From: Prevotella sp. OH937_COT-195
GTDB taxonomy: Bacteria; Bacteroidota; Bacteroidia; Bacteroidales; Bacteroidaceae
Direction of reading: 5' to 3'
Assembly: GCF_003932845.1 (NCBI RefSeq)
Contig: NZ_RQZH01000005.1
Span: forward strand, 1-64,000
Length of the DNA: 64,000 nucleotides
Under the pieces are notes generated by a model. That model was not told the DNA's origin. It ran no database searches and saw nothing but the letters and a program-made list of their open reading frames with translations. A program made the position numbers and the translations under genes. This document shows, piece by piece, positions 37,548-46,270 of the stretch (positions are counted from its first letter, which is position 1; each line of letters begins with the position of its first letter).

Positions 37548-38864
37548 TTATTTCTGTCGTATGAAAATGTTTATCGGTGACCCGGTCAGCGTCCAGTTCT
37601 CGCGAATTTTGTTTTCGAGAAAACGCTTGTAAGGCTCCTTGATGTACTGCGGGAGATTGGCATAGAATACGAAACTCGGTATCTGCATGTCCGGTATCTG
37701 CGCACAATATTTTATCTTGATATACTTTCCCTTTATCGATGGCGGCGGTGTAGCCTCGATAAGCGGAAGCATTACCTCGTTGAGTTTGGTTGTACCGATT
37801 TTCAGTTTGCGGTTGAGGAATACCTCCTTAGACGTTTCGAGCACTTTGAATATGCGCTGCTTTGTGAGTGCCGATGCAAAGATAATTGGGAAATCGGTAA
37901 ACGGTGCCATGCGGTCGCGTATTGCATAGCGGAATGTATCGATGGCTTTCTGACTCTTGTCTTGCACGAGATCCCACTTGTTGACAACCACCACGAGCGA
38001 TTTGTTGTTCTTCTGTATCAGTTGGAATATGTTTATGTCCTGAGTCTCTATGCCTCGCATGGCATCAATCATCAATATGCACACGTCGCTGTTCTCTATC
38101 GAACGTATCGAACGCATCACGCTGTAAAATTCGAGATCTTCGGTAACTTTGTTCTTTCGGCGTATTCCGGCAGTGTCAACGAGATAGAAGTCAAAACCAA
38201 ACTTGTCGTATTTCGTGTATATGCTGTCGCGAGTGGTGCCTGCGATGTCTGTCACGATGTGACGGTCTTCGCCTATGAATGCGTTTATAAGACTGCTTTT
38301 TCCCACATTGGGACGCCCCACTACGGCAAAGCGCGGGGTGTCGTCGATGAAGTCGTCTTCGTCCTTCGCAGCCGGCAGTTTCTCGAGAACGAGATCGAGC
38401 AGGTCACCCGTTCCTCCGCCGGAAATTGCACTCACGCATTGCGGTTCGCCCAGTCCGAGTTTGTAGAACTCCATGGCATCGAACAACTGTGTACTGTTAT
38501 CCACCTTGTTTGCCACGAGTATAACGGGCAGTTTCGTGCGACGGAGTATCTTTGCCACATCCTCGTCCCAATCGGTAAGTCCGTTTTCGGTATCCACTAT
38601 GAATAGTAACAGGTCGGCTTCTTCTGTGGCAACCGTTACCTGTCTGCGTATTTGTTCCTCAAATATGTCATCGCTGTTTACCACCCAGCCCCCTGTGTCT
38701 ACCAACGAAAACTCTTTGCCACACCATTCGCATTTGCCGTATTGGCGGTCGCGGGTGGTGCCTGCCTCATTGCTTACTATTGCGCGGCGACTCTTTGTGA
38801 GCCTGTTGAAAAGTGTTGATTTCCCGACATTGGGTCTTCCGACTATCGCTACTAAATTTCCCAT
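37548..38864 (-). CDS. der: Ribosome-assembly GTPase Der (EngA)
   Basis: 438 residues. Two tandem G domains: first [14 protein letters not shown] (near 8) with VDTGGWV, second [14 protein letters not shown] (near 183) with VDTAGIRRK, each with NKxD (ANKVD, VNKWD). The C-terminal KH-like domain ([19 protein letters not shown]) is complete. Needed for 50S assembly. It follows era on the same strand after 50 bp. Confidence 0.97.
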   Translation of the reverse strand: MGNLVAIVGRPNVGKSTLFNRLTKSRRAIVSNEAGTTRDRQYGKCEWCGKEFSLVDTGGWVVNSDDIFEEQIRRQVTVATEEADLLLFIVDTENGLTDWDEDVAKILRRTKLPVILVANKVDNSTQLFDAMEFYKLGLGEPQCVSAISGGGTGDLLDLVLEKLPAAKDEDDFIDDTPRFAVVGRPNVGKSSLINAFIGEDRHIVTDIAGTTRDSIYTKYDKFGFDFYLVDTAGIRRKNKVTEDLEFYSVMRSIRSIENSDVCILMIDAMRGIETQDINIFQLIQKNNKSLVVVVNKWDLVQDKSQKAIDTFRYAIRDRMAPFTDFPIIFASALTKQRIFKVLETSKEVFLNRKLKIGTTKLNEVMLPLIEATPPPSIKGKYIKIKYCAQIPDMQIPSFVFYANLPQYIKEPYKRFLENKIRENWTLTGSPINIFIRQK

Positions 38865-38914
38865 GTGTTCTTTCCTTTCTTAAATACCGTATTATAGTGA
38901 CGGAGAATGCCGCA

Positions 38915-39892
38915 CTACCCGGGATTATATCCAAAATTATCCAGTTCTCTCTTTGACGAACGCCAGTCTTTATCCACTTTGACAAAACATTCCAAATAGA
39001 TGTCCTTGCCGAAGAAACGTTCGAGCGACCTTCGTGCTTCGGTTGCCATCTTCTTCAGAGCCACACCTTTATGCCCTATAATGATGCCTTTCTGCGATTC
39101 GCGTTCAACATAGATCACTGCATTGATGTGTATTATCTTCTCGTTTTCTTTGAAACCTTCAACTCCCACTTCCACAGAATATGGTATCTCCTTGTCGTAG
39201 TATAACAGTATTTTCTCGCGTATTATCTCGCTTACGAAGAAACGTGCCGGTTTGTCAGTGAGTTGGTCTTTGTCGAAAAATGCGGGACTTTCGGGCAACA
39301 GTTCTTTGACACGCCTGAGCAGCATGTCTGTACCGAACTTGTTCTTTGCCGATATTGGCAGTATCTCTGCATTGGGCAATAGTTTGTGCCACCGCTCAAC
39401 GATGTCGCCGAGTTGGGCATTAATCAGCGAACGACGGGCAGCGCCGGCACCGGAAGTCTTTTTCGATGTGTTTTCGTCAAGCCATTTCATTTTTTTACTT
39501 TCCGGCAAATCATCGCCACCCAATGCGTCAATCTTGTTTATCAACAATATGACAGGGATGTTCATCTTCTGCACTTTCTCGAGAAAATCCATGTTCTTCT
39601 CCGGATTTTCCACCACATCGGTAACATACAGCAGTACATCGGCATCGGCAAGGGCACCCTCTGAGAATGCCAACATTGACTCCTGCAACTTGTAGTTGGG
39701 CTTTAACACACCCGGTGTGTCGCTGAACACTATCTGCATATCGTCAGTGTTGACTATGCCCATGATGCGGTGACGAGTGGTCTGTGCCTTGAAAGTGGCA
39801 ATGGAGATGCGCTCGCCCACGAGTTGGTTCATCAACGTTGACTTTCCAACGTTGGGATTTCCTACTATGTTTACGAATCCTGCCTTGTGCAT
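38915..39892 (-). CDS. era: GTPase Era with an insertion in the G domain
   Basis: 325 residues. Binds 16S rRNA in 30S maturation. G1 [14 protein letters not shown] (11), G2 region AQTTRHRIMGI, G3 SDTPGVLKPNYKL, G4 NKID, G5 ISAKN, then KH domain with GIIIGHKGVALKKMA. Most Era proteins are near 295 residues. Here about 30 extra residues (ALGGDDLPESKKMKWLDENT and the SGAGAARR that follows) lie between NKID and the helix before G5. All GTP-binding motifs are kept, so it should be active. Confidence 0.95.
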   Translation of the reverse strand: MHKAGFVNIVGNPNVGKSTLMNQLVGERISIATFKAQTTRHRIMGIVNTDDMQIVFSDTPGVLKPNYKLQESMLAFSEGALADADVLLYVTDVVENPEKNMDFLEKVQKMNIPVILLINKIDALGGDDLPESKKMKWLDENTSKKTSGAGAARRSLINAQLGDIVERWHKLLPNAEILPISAKNKFGTDMLLRRVKELLPESPAFFDKDQLTDKPARFFVSEIIREKILLYYDKEIPYSVEVGVEGFKENEKIIHINAVIYVERESQKGIIIGHKGVALKKMATEARRSLERFFGKDIYLECFVKVDKDWRSSKRELDNFGYNPG

Positions 39893-39925
39893 ATTGTTGT
39901 ATTTTATATCGTTGTTCTAATCTAA

Positions 39926-39965
39926 AAAGACGCATCTTATTATGTTATTAATAGGACGCGTCTTT
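39926..39965 (-). terminator. Terminator between fabH and era
   Basis: Arms AAAGACGCATCTTAT / ATAGGACGCGTCTTT (two G-U type mismatches), followed on the minus strand by T-rich sequence, 36 bp after the fabH stop. Confidence 0.75.
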
Positions 39966-40000
39966 CTTTTGGGAGTATAAAATCCTAATCGGTGATTATG

Positions 40001-41017
40001 TCATTTTGATGCTTCTGCCGAGCCGTCGTATGCCCATTTGTAATAGGCTGCGCCATGAACGAATCCCGCACCGAAAGCCGTGAGAATGAGATTGTCGCCT
40101 TTCTTAAGTTGTTTCTCATACTCCCATAGTGCAAGTGGAATTGTGGCAGCACTGGTATTTCCGAAATGTTCGATATTTACCATTACTTTTTCCATTGGCA
40201 TCTCAAGACGCTTTGCAACTGCTTCGATGATGCGAATGTTTGCCTGATGTGGCACCACGAAACGGATGTTTTCTTTGTTGAGATCGTTGCGTTCGGCTAT
40301 CAAGGCACAGTCGTCGCTCATGTTTGTCACTGCATAGCGGAACACCGTGCGCCCTTCTTGGTACAAATAGTGAAGGCGGTGATCCACGGTAAAGTGACTC
40401 GGAGGACAAACCGAACCGCCTGCTTTAAGGTGAAGGAACGGTAATCCCTTGCCGTCGGCACGGAAATAAGAATCTATCAAACCGATGTTCTCTTCTTCCG
40501 TGGCTTCTACAAGCACGGCTGCGGCACCGTCTCCGAAAAGAGCACATGTCTGCCTGTCTTTGTAATCGACAACCGATGACATTTTATCGGCTCCTATGAC
40601 GATGATTTTCTTGTAGCGACCGCTCTGTATCATTGACGCGGCGGTGTCAAGAGAATATAGGAAACCGCAACATGCAGCCCAGGAGTCGAATGCAAAAGCA
40701 TTCTTCAATCCAAGTTTCCCAAGAACGATCGATGCCGTCGAAGGGAACGTATAATCGGCTGTCGAGGTGGTAAGTATCAAGGCATCGATGGTGTCCGGAT
40801 CGACTCCCGTCTTATTAAGCAACTGCTTTGCAGCCTTGCGAGCCATGTAACTCGTACCCAATCCTTCCTCGTTGAGTATACGGCGTTCCTTTATACCGAC
40901 ACGCGACATAATCCACTCGTCATTGGTTTCGACCATTCTCGACAACTCCCCGTTGTCGAGGACATAGTCGGGGACGTATCCGCCAATTCCGGTAATTACT
41001 GCGTTTATCTTTCCCAT
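40001..41017 (-). CDS. fabH: Beta-ketoacyl-ACP synthase III
   Basis: 338 residues. Starts fatty-acid synthesis by condensing acyl-CoA with malonyl-ACP. The Cys-His-Asn triad is visible: Cys116 in DSWAACCGF, His in VPHQANIRI, Asn in EHFGNTSAATIPL. The residue after the nucleophile is a second cysteine where Ala or Ser is usual. It follows rpmF by one base in the conserved yceD-rpmF-fabH order. Confidence 0.95.
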   Translation of the reverse strand: MGKINAVITGIGGYVPDYVLDNGELSRMVETNDEWIMSRVGIKERRILNEEGLGTSYMARKAAKQLLNKTGVDPDTIDALILTTSTADYTFPSTASIVLGKLGLKNAFAFDSWAACCGFLYSLDTAASMIQSGRYKKIIVIGADKMSSVVDYKDRQTCALFGDGAAAVLVEATEEENIGLIDSYFRADGKGLPFLHLKAGGSVCPPSHFTVDHRLHYLYQEGRTVFRYAVTNMSDDCALIAERNDLNKENIRFVVPHQANIRIIEAVAKRLEMPMEKVMVNIEHFGNTSAATIPLALWEYEKQLKKGDNLILTAFGAGFVHGAAYYKWAYDGSAEASK

Positions 41018-41018
41018 T

Positions 41019-41207
41019 TTATTCTGTTGCTTCGTCCATAACGATGGCTATCTTGCCACGGTAGTAGCCACAAGAGGGGCATACTGTGTGATAAATGTGG
41101 AAAGAGGCGCAGTTGGGGCATTTTGCCAGCGTGGGGACAACTGCCTTGTCGTGAGTTCTTCTTTTAAGTGTGCGAGTCTTTGACTGCCTTCTTTTAGGAT
41201 GTGCCAT
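41019..41207 (-). CDS. rpmF: 50S ribosomal protein L32
   Basis: 62 residues. MAHPKRRQSKTRTLKRRTHD is the typical basic start; the zinc ribbon is CPNC and CPSC. It sits between the DUF177 gene and fabH, the standard linkage of ribosomal and lipid genes. Confidence 0.96.
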   Translation of the reverse strand: MAHPKRRQSKTRTLKRRTHDKAVVPTLAKCPNCASFHIYHTVCPSCGYYRGKIAIVMDEATE

Positions 41208-41232
41208 AATCTTTTAATATTTTATTTAATGT

Positions 41233-41754
41233 TTAATCTTTTAATTTCAACAATTCGCTCCAACGGGAATCTATCTCTACGCCGGACTCTCCGTCACTGC
41301 TTCTGTCGGATGACAATTCTTCCAAAACATTCGCCATGACAGGGTTGCACTTGCCGGGTGCATGCACATGTCTTATGGGCATTGCCAGTGTGATAAACTC
41401 ATAGACGAGCCACGACATATCGAGTATTCCTTCTTTCTCTTCAACAGTCACGACATCGTCTTCCATAGTTTCTTCGCTTCCGTACTTTACAACGAGATGG
41501 TTTTCTGCCTTTATTGGCAGTTCCATGCGCTCCAAGCACAAGTCGCATGCAACGTCAACAACACCGTAGACTTTTGACACGAGGTCGAAAAAACCGCTCA
41601 TCTTACGGACAGACAGCGACACGTGCAAACGACCGCCATTCACTTCCCGACTGTCCACAGCCTCGAAAAAAGCATCATCAAGGTCGCTTTCGAAGACGTT
41701 CACGCCTTCATGCACCCTCTTCAAATCTATCCTAAGAGTCTCTAAGACATTCAT
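41233..41754 (-). CDS. yceD: YceD/DUF177 protein
   Basis: 173 residues. Family of small proteins linked to 23S rRNA accumulation in plants and E. coli. It has the paired CxxC motif at about 89 (VACDLCLERMELP) but the usual second pair is reduced to the Cys in APGKCNPVM. The acidic C-terminal region (SSDGESGVE) is typical. First gene of yceD-rpmF-fabH. Confidence 0.9.
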   Translation of the reverse strand: MNVLETLRIDLKRVHEGVNVFESDLDDAFFEAVDSREVNGGRLHVSLSVRKMSGFFDLVSKVYGVVDVACDLCLERMELPIKAENHLVVKYGSEETMEDDVVTVEEKEGILDMSWLVYEFITLAMPIRHVHAPGKCNPVMANVLEELSSDRSSDGESGVEIDSRWSELLKLKD

Positions 41755-41795
41755 TTACGTTGCCGTATGCCATTTTATTGGCACACTTCGGGCTG

Positions 41796-41803
41796 CAAAG
41801 ATA
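41796..41803 (-). promoter_or_regulatory. -7 box of the yceD-rpmF-fabH promoter
   Basis: TATCTTTG on the minus strand, 41 bp before the ATG, in an AT-rich spacer shared with mutS2. Confidence 0.6.
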
Positions 41804-41868
41804 CAATTTTTTTTTTATTTAGAAACCTTTATCTTTGTTTTTTTGTTCTTTTATTCATTTTTTCCGAT

Positions 41869-41900
41869 TTTGTTTTTTTAATAAAATAGTAGTACCTTTG
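41869..41900 (+). promoter_or_regulatory. mutS2 promoter, almost abutting the start codon
   Basis: TTTG (41869-41872), 20-bp spacer, TACCTTTG (41893-41900). The ATG at 41905 follows by only four bases, so the mRNA should start at or beside the start codon. Confidence 0.75.
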
Positions 41901-41904
41901 CAGC

Positions 41905-44493
41905 ATGATTTACCCTAACACTTTTGAAAGAAAGATAGGTTTCAGCGAGATAAGGACACTGCTGAAAGAACACTGCATAAGTCAACTTGGCAAGGAACAG
42001 GTTGACAGCATGACATTTTCATGCGATTCGGAGGTAATCAGCCAACGCTTGCAACAAGTAAGAGAATTTCGCAGACTGCAACAAGAAACAGAGAATTTCC
42101 CTTTGCAGTATTTCTTCGACATGAGACAACAAGTGGCACGCCTAAGACTTGAAGGTACGCATCTGGAAGAGGAGGAACTGTTCGACCTGAAACGCTCACT
42201 CGACACCATTTGTCTCATCGTGAAATTCTTGCGAAAGGCAGAAGATGACGATAACAAAGGAACAAAGACATACCCCTACCCTGCGCTGAAAATGCTTACA
42301 GACGGCATCGAGACATTCCCGCAATTAGTGCAGAAGACGGACACCATACTTGACAAATACGGACACATACGCGACAATGCCTCGCCACATCTGGCACAAA
42401 TACGAAACGAATTGGCACGCACGGAGGGCAGCATCTCTCGTTCTCTCAACAACATACTGCGACAGGCACAAATTGACGGACTTGTGGAAAAAGATGTTGC
42501 ACCGACACTGCGTGACGGCCGACTCGTGATACCGGTGGCACCGGCAATGAAACGTAAAATACGCGGAATAGTACACGATGAGTCTGCATCAGGAAAAACC
42601 GTGTTCGTGGAACCTGCCGAGGTGGTAGAGGCTAACAACCGAATACGGGAACTGTTGGCCGACGAACGCCGCGAGATAATACGCATACTTACCGAGTTTG
42701 CCGCCGAGATACGGCCGCATGTCAAACCCATAATGGCTTCATACAGACTGCTCGCCCAAACAGATTTCATACGCTCGAAAGCTCTTTTTACCGAAGAAAC
42801 GCAAGGAGTGGAACCGGAGATAAGTCCTTCGCCGATGATGGATTTCATACGTGCCATCCACCCCATTCTGCAAAAATCATTGGCAAAGCAGGAGAAAGCC
42901 GTCGTACCACTCGACATCATGCTAACTCTTGATAAGCGCATTCTGTTAATATCCGGTCCGAACGCCGGCGGCAAGTCGGTATGTCTTAAAACCGCCGGAT
43001 TGCTGCAATACATGTTGCAATGCGGAATATCGATACCCGTATCGGAGCGCAGCAAGGCAGGCGTTTTCGAGAACATACTCATAGACATTGGCGACGAACA
43101 GAGTATAGAAAACGACTTGAGTACATATTCAAGCCATCTTATGAACATGAAGTACATGATGCGTGCCGCCAACGAACGCACACTTATACTGATAGACGAG
43201 TTCGGGACGGGAACAGAGCCACAGATAGGCGGAGCGATAGCAGAGAGCGTACTGCTGCAGTTCTGCAAGAAAAAGGCATGGGGAGTGATAACCACACACT
43301 ACCAAAACCTGAAACTCTTTGCCGACAGTCATCACGGGGTGACAAACGGAGCGATGCTCTACGACCGCAACGAGATGCGACCGCTTTTTCAGTTGCAGAC
43401 CGGACAGCCCGGTTCTTCGTTCGCCATAGAAATTGCACGCAAGACCGGTCTGCCAGAGGAGGTAATCGCATACGCAGAGAAAATTGTTGGCTCCGACTAT
43501 ATACAGAGCGACAAATATCTTCAGGACATTGTACGCGACAAACGATACTGGGAAGGCAAACGGCAGAACATTCACCTGCATGAGAAACAGATGCAGCAAA
43601 CCATTGCTCGTTACGAAGAAGAACTGCAAGAGGTTGACAAGGAGCGGAAAGAAATATTAAGACGAGCACGGGTTCAAGCCGAAGAACTGATAAAAGATGC
43701 CAACCGCCGAATAGAGAACACCATAAGAGAAATAAAGGAAGCACAGGCAGAACGAGAGGCAACGAAACGTGCACGCGAGGAACTGCAAGCGTACAAAGAA
43801 GAGGTTGGAGAGATTGATACCACCGCCAACGATGAAATGATAGAACGCAAGATGAAACAAATTCTTGCTAGAAAGGAAAGAAAGGAAAAGCGAAAGGCGG
43901 AAAAGGCACGCAAAAAAGCAGAGGGCGGCGACAGTACGGCAAACAATGATTCAAAACGACAAACACTCGCAGTCGGCAACCAACCTGCCACCGATCGCAC
44001 ATCGCAGTCGGCCGCCACGTTAAACATCGGCGACACCGTAAGGGTAAAGACTCTGGGCGGAATCGGAAAAGTGACACGGCTGTCCGGCAAGAATGCCACG
44101 GTTGTCATAGGAGGCATGAGCAGCAATATAAACATCGGCAAATTGGAGAAAATGCCTGCATCGGCATTGAAAAAAGATGATTCGCCAAAACAAGTGTTTA
44201 ACGTGCTAAGCCGCAACACGCGCGAGACAATTGACAACCGCCGCTCCACATTCCACCAAGACCTTGACATCAGAGGACTGCGTGCAGAAGAGGCACTCGA
44301 CGTAGTGATGCACTTCATTGACGATGCCATACTGATAGGCATATCAAGAGTGCGCATACTTCATGGAACAGGTACCGGAGCACTTCGACAACTCGTAAGG
44401 CAATATCTCGGAACCGTACCCAACGTAGAAAAATATCACGACGAGAACATACAGTTCGGAGGCACAGGCATAACGGTGGTTGACATAGGCTGA
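41905..44493 (+). CDS. mutS2: Endonuclease MutS2
   Basis: 862 residues. The N-terminal start (MIYPNTFERKIGFSEIRTLL) is typical of the family, so the start is trusted. MutS-type ATPase: Walker A SGPNAGGKSVCLKT near 352, then FENILIDIGDEQSIENDLSTY and Walker B LILIDEFGTGTEP. A long charged coiled-coil (520-690, Glu/Lys/Arg rich) and a KOW-like segment (IGDTVRVKTLGGIGKV) follow. The C-terminal Smr nuclease domain has LDIRGLRAEEAL and HGTGTGAL. Family members act in recombination control or ribosome rescue. Confidence 0.95.
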   Translation: MIYPNTFERKIGFSEIRTLLKEHCISQLGKEQVDSMTFSCDSEVISQRLQQVREFRRLQQETENFPLQYFFDMRQQVARLRLEGTHLEEEELFDLKRSLDTICLIVKFLRKAEDDDNKGTKTYPYPALKMLTDGIETFPQLVQKTDTILDKYGHIRDNASPHLAQIRNELARTEGSISRSLNNILRQAQIDGLVEKDVAPTLRDGRLVIPVAPAMKRKIRGIVHDESASGKTVFVEPAEVVEANNRIRELLADERREIIRILTEFAAEIRPHVKPIMASYRLLAQTDFIRSKALFTEETQGVEPEISPSPMMDFIRAIHPILQKSLAKQEKAVVPLDIMLTLDKRILLISGPNAGGKSVCLKTAGLLQYMLQCGISIPVSERSKAGVFENILIDIGDEQSIENDLSTYSSHLMNMKYMMRAANERTLILIDEFGTGTEPQIGGAIAESVLLQFCKKKAWGVITTHYQNLKLFADSHHGVTNGAMLYDRNEMRPLFQLQTGQPGSSFAIEIARKTGLPEEVIAYAEKIVGSDYIQSDKYLQDIVRDKRYWEGKRQNIHLHEKQMQQTIARYEEELQEVDKERKEILRRARVQAEELIKDANRRIENTIREIKEAQAEREATKRAREELQAYKEEVGEIDTTANDEMIERKMKQILARKERKEKRKAEKARKKAEGGDSTANNDSKRQTLAVGNQPATDRTSQSAATLNIGDTVRVKTLGGIGKVTRLSGKNATVVIGGMSSNINIGKLEKMPASALKKDDSPKQVFNVLSRNTRETIDNRRSTFHQDLDIRGLRAEEALDVVMHFIDDAILIGISRVRILHGTGTGALRQLVRQYLGTVPNVEKYHDENIQFGGTGITVVDIG

Positions 44494-44584
44494 AATTACA
44501 CAAAGCCCGCTTATCCTAACGTCTTGTTTGTTGTTTTGAACCGCTTCGGGTACAATATATTCTATTACAGTTCGTTTATATCGT

Positions 44585-45748
44585 ATGCAACTTACTGACA
44601 GAATTAGGCAAGTCAAGATATTTCTTGTTGCGGCTGCTATAATTATAGCGGTTGTCAGTTTGTTGGTTTCCCGTTATTTGGTTCGCGATTTGGCTTCCGA
44701 GGAAAAGAACAAGATGGAGGTATGGGCAGAGGCAATGCGGGCATTGAACAAAGCCGACGAGAACACCGACATGAACTTGGTTCTTAAAGTCATAGATGAA
44801 AACAACACAATCCCTGTCGTTGTACTTGACAATAATGGTAATGCACAGATATTCAGGAACCTTAACGTTACGGGAGAGACATACGATGACAGTATTGCCG
44901 ATGCCACCGGGCAGGGGCGTCGGATGAAAGATGCAGGGCGCAGCATACGCATCAACATCGACGAGGAAACCGACAGTGATTATATCGAAGTGTGCTATGA
45001 CGAAAGCATAATGTTGCGCCGGCTCAACGTATATCCGTTTTGGGTACTCGGTCTTGTAATCCTTTTTGTCGTTGTCGCAATATTTGCATTGCTGACATCA
45101 AAGAAAGCAGAGCAAAACAAGGTATGGGTGGGATTGAGCAAGGAGACTGCCCACCAGTTGGGAACTCCGATAAGCAGTCTTATGGCATGGACGGAGATAC
45201 TTAAAGAGACATATCCCGATGATGCTTTAATTCCGGAAATGGATAAAGACGTCAAGCGTCTTCAGTTGATTGCTGAACGTTTCTCAAAGATAGGTTCACT
45301 GCCGGAACCTATACCTTGCAGTCTCATAGATGTAATGAAACACGTTGTCGATTATATGAATCGGCGCACTTCAAACAAGGTGGAAATGAAAACCCGTTTC
45401 CCCAGTCAGGATATAATAGTAAAAATAAACTCGTCTCTCTTCGAGTGGGTAATAGAAAATTTATGCAAAAATGCCGTTGATGCCATGGAAGGTGCCGGTA
45501 CCATAACTCTTTTCATGGAAGAATATAAGGACAAAGTAATAATAGAAATCAGCGACACGGGCAAAGGTATATCGCGAAAGAATATCAAAAACGTTTTCAA
45601 ACCCGGTTTCACCACCAAAAAACGCGGCTGGGGACTCGGCTTGTCTTTGGCAAAACGCATAGTGGAAGAATATCACAAAGGGAGAATTTTCGTATTGAAC
45701 AGCGAGGTTGGCAAAGGAACAACTTTCAGGATAGAGTTACGCAAGTGA
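44585..45748 (+). CDS. Orphan sensor histidine kinase
   Basis: 387 residues, inner membrane. TM1 about 11-31 (KIFLVAAAIIIAVVSLLV), a ~120-residue periplasmic sensor region, TM2 about 152-172 (FWVLGLVILFVVVAIFALL). The phospho-accepting His is in ETAHQLGTPISSLM. The ATPase region has VIENLCKNAVDAM (N box), DTGKGIS (G1) and GWGLGLSLAKRIVEE (G2). No response regulator lies beside it. It is 92 bp after mutS2 on the same strand. Confidence 0.9.
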   Translation: MQLTDRIRQVKIFLVAAAIIIAVVSLLVSRYLVRDLASEEKNKMEVWAEAMRALNKADENTDMNLVLKVIDENNTIPVVVLDNNGNAQIFRNLNVTGETYDDSIADATGQGRRMKDAGRSIRINIDEETDSDYIEVCYDESIMLRRLNVYPFWVLGLVILFVVVAIFALLTSKKAEQNKVWVGLSKETAHQLGTPISSLMAWTEILKETYPDDALIPEMDKDVKRLQLIAERFSKIGSLPEPIPCSLIDVMKHVVDYMNRRTSNKVEMKTRFPSQDIIVKINSSLFEWVIENLCKNAVDAMEGAGTITLFMEEYKDKVIIEISDTGKGISRKNIKNVFKPGFTTKKRGWGLGLSLAKRIVEEYHKGRIFVLNSEVGKGTTFRIELRK

Positions 45749-45776
45749 CTCTTTTTTTTTGTTAACAACAACCATA

Positions 45777-45859
45777 TAACTAATTATTTTAGTTAAATTA
45801 TTGCCTTAAATTCTATTTTTAACTAACTTTCTTAGTTGTGTAACTATATTTTTTAGTTA
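45777..45859 (+). promoter_or_regulatory. Three operator-like dyads before the BlaI-type gene
   Basis: Three 19-bp dyads with the form TAACTA-N7-TAGTTA at 45777-45795, 45820-45838 (last base G) and 45841-45859. Their centres are 43 and 21 bp apart, near whole helical turns. The last two overlap a possible promoter (TTG about 45836-45838, TTACTTTG at 45857-45864). They fit autoregulation by the BlaI-type repressor encoded 40 bp downstream. Confidence 0.7.
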
Positions 45860-45898
45860 CTTTGTGACACAGACAAACATATCTTTAAACAAAGTAAC

Positions 45899-46258
45899 AT
45901 GAAATCATTGACAAAAAGAGAAGAAGAGATAATGAACTATTTCTGGGAGAAAGGTTCAATGAAAGTATCTGAGTTGCAGATGTTGTATGACGAGCCACGA
46001 CCTCACGTCAACACTCTCGGCACATTGGTAAAGATACTCGAAGAGAAAGGTTTTGTGGGACATCGGGCAATAACGGCACGCAGTTATGAGTATTTCGCCA
46101 AGTTGACAAAGATGGAATACAGTAAGGGTACTATTAATAATGTGGTTGATAAATTCTTCGGAAAAAACTATATCAACCTAATAAACACATTGGTCAAGGA
46201 CGAGAAGATAAGCGTTGCCGAACTGAAAGAACTCATAAAAATTGTGGAAAACGAATAA
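45899..46258 (+). CDS. BlaI/MecI/CopY-type repressor
   Basis: 119 residues. Winged-helix N-terminus (LTKREEEIMNYFWEKGSMKVSELQ, recognition helix near PHVNTLGTLVKILEEKGFV) and helical dimerisation C-terminus. In this family the repressor is cut or released when the membrane M56 protease senses a signal. The protease gene follows after 12 bp, and three dyads precede this gene. Confidence 0.9.
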   Translation: MKSLTKREEEIMNYFWEKGSMKVSELQMLYDEPRPHVNTLGTLVKILEEKGFVGHRAITARSYEYFAKLTKMEYSKGTINNVVDKFFGKNYINLINTLVKDEKISVAELKELIKIVENE

Positions 46259-46270
46259 ACAACGATTAAG

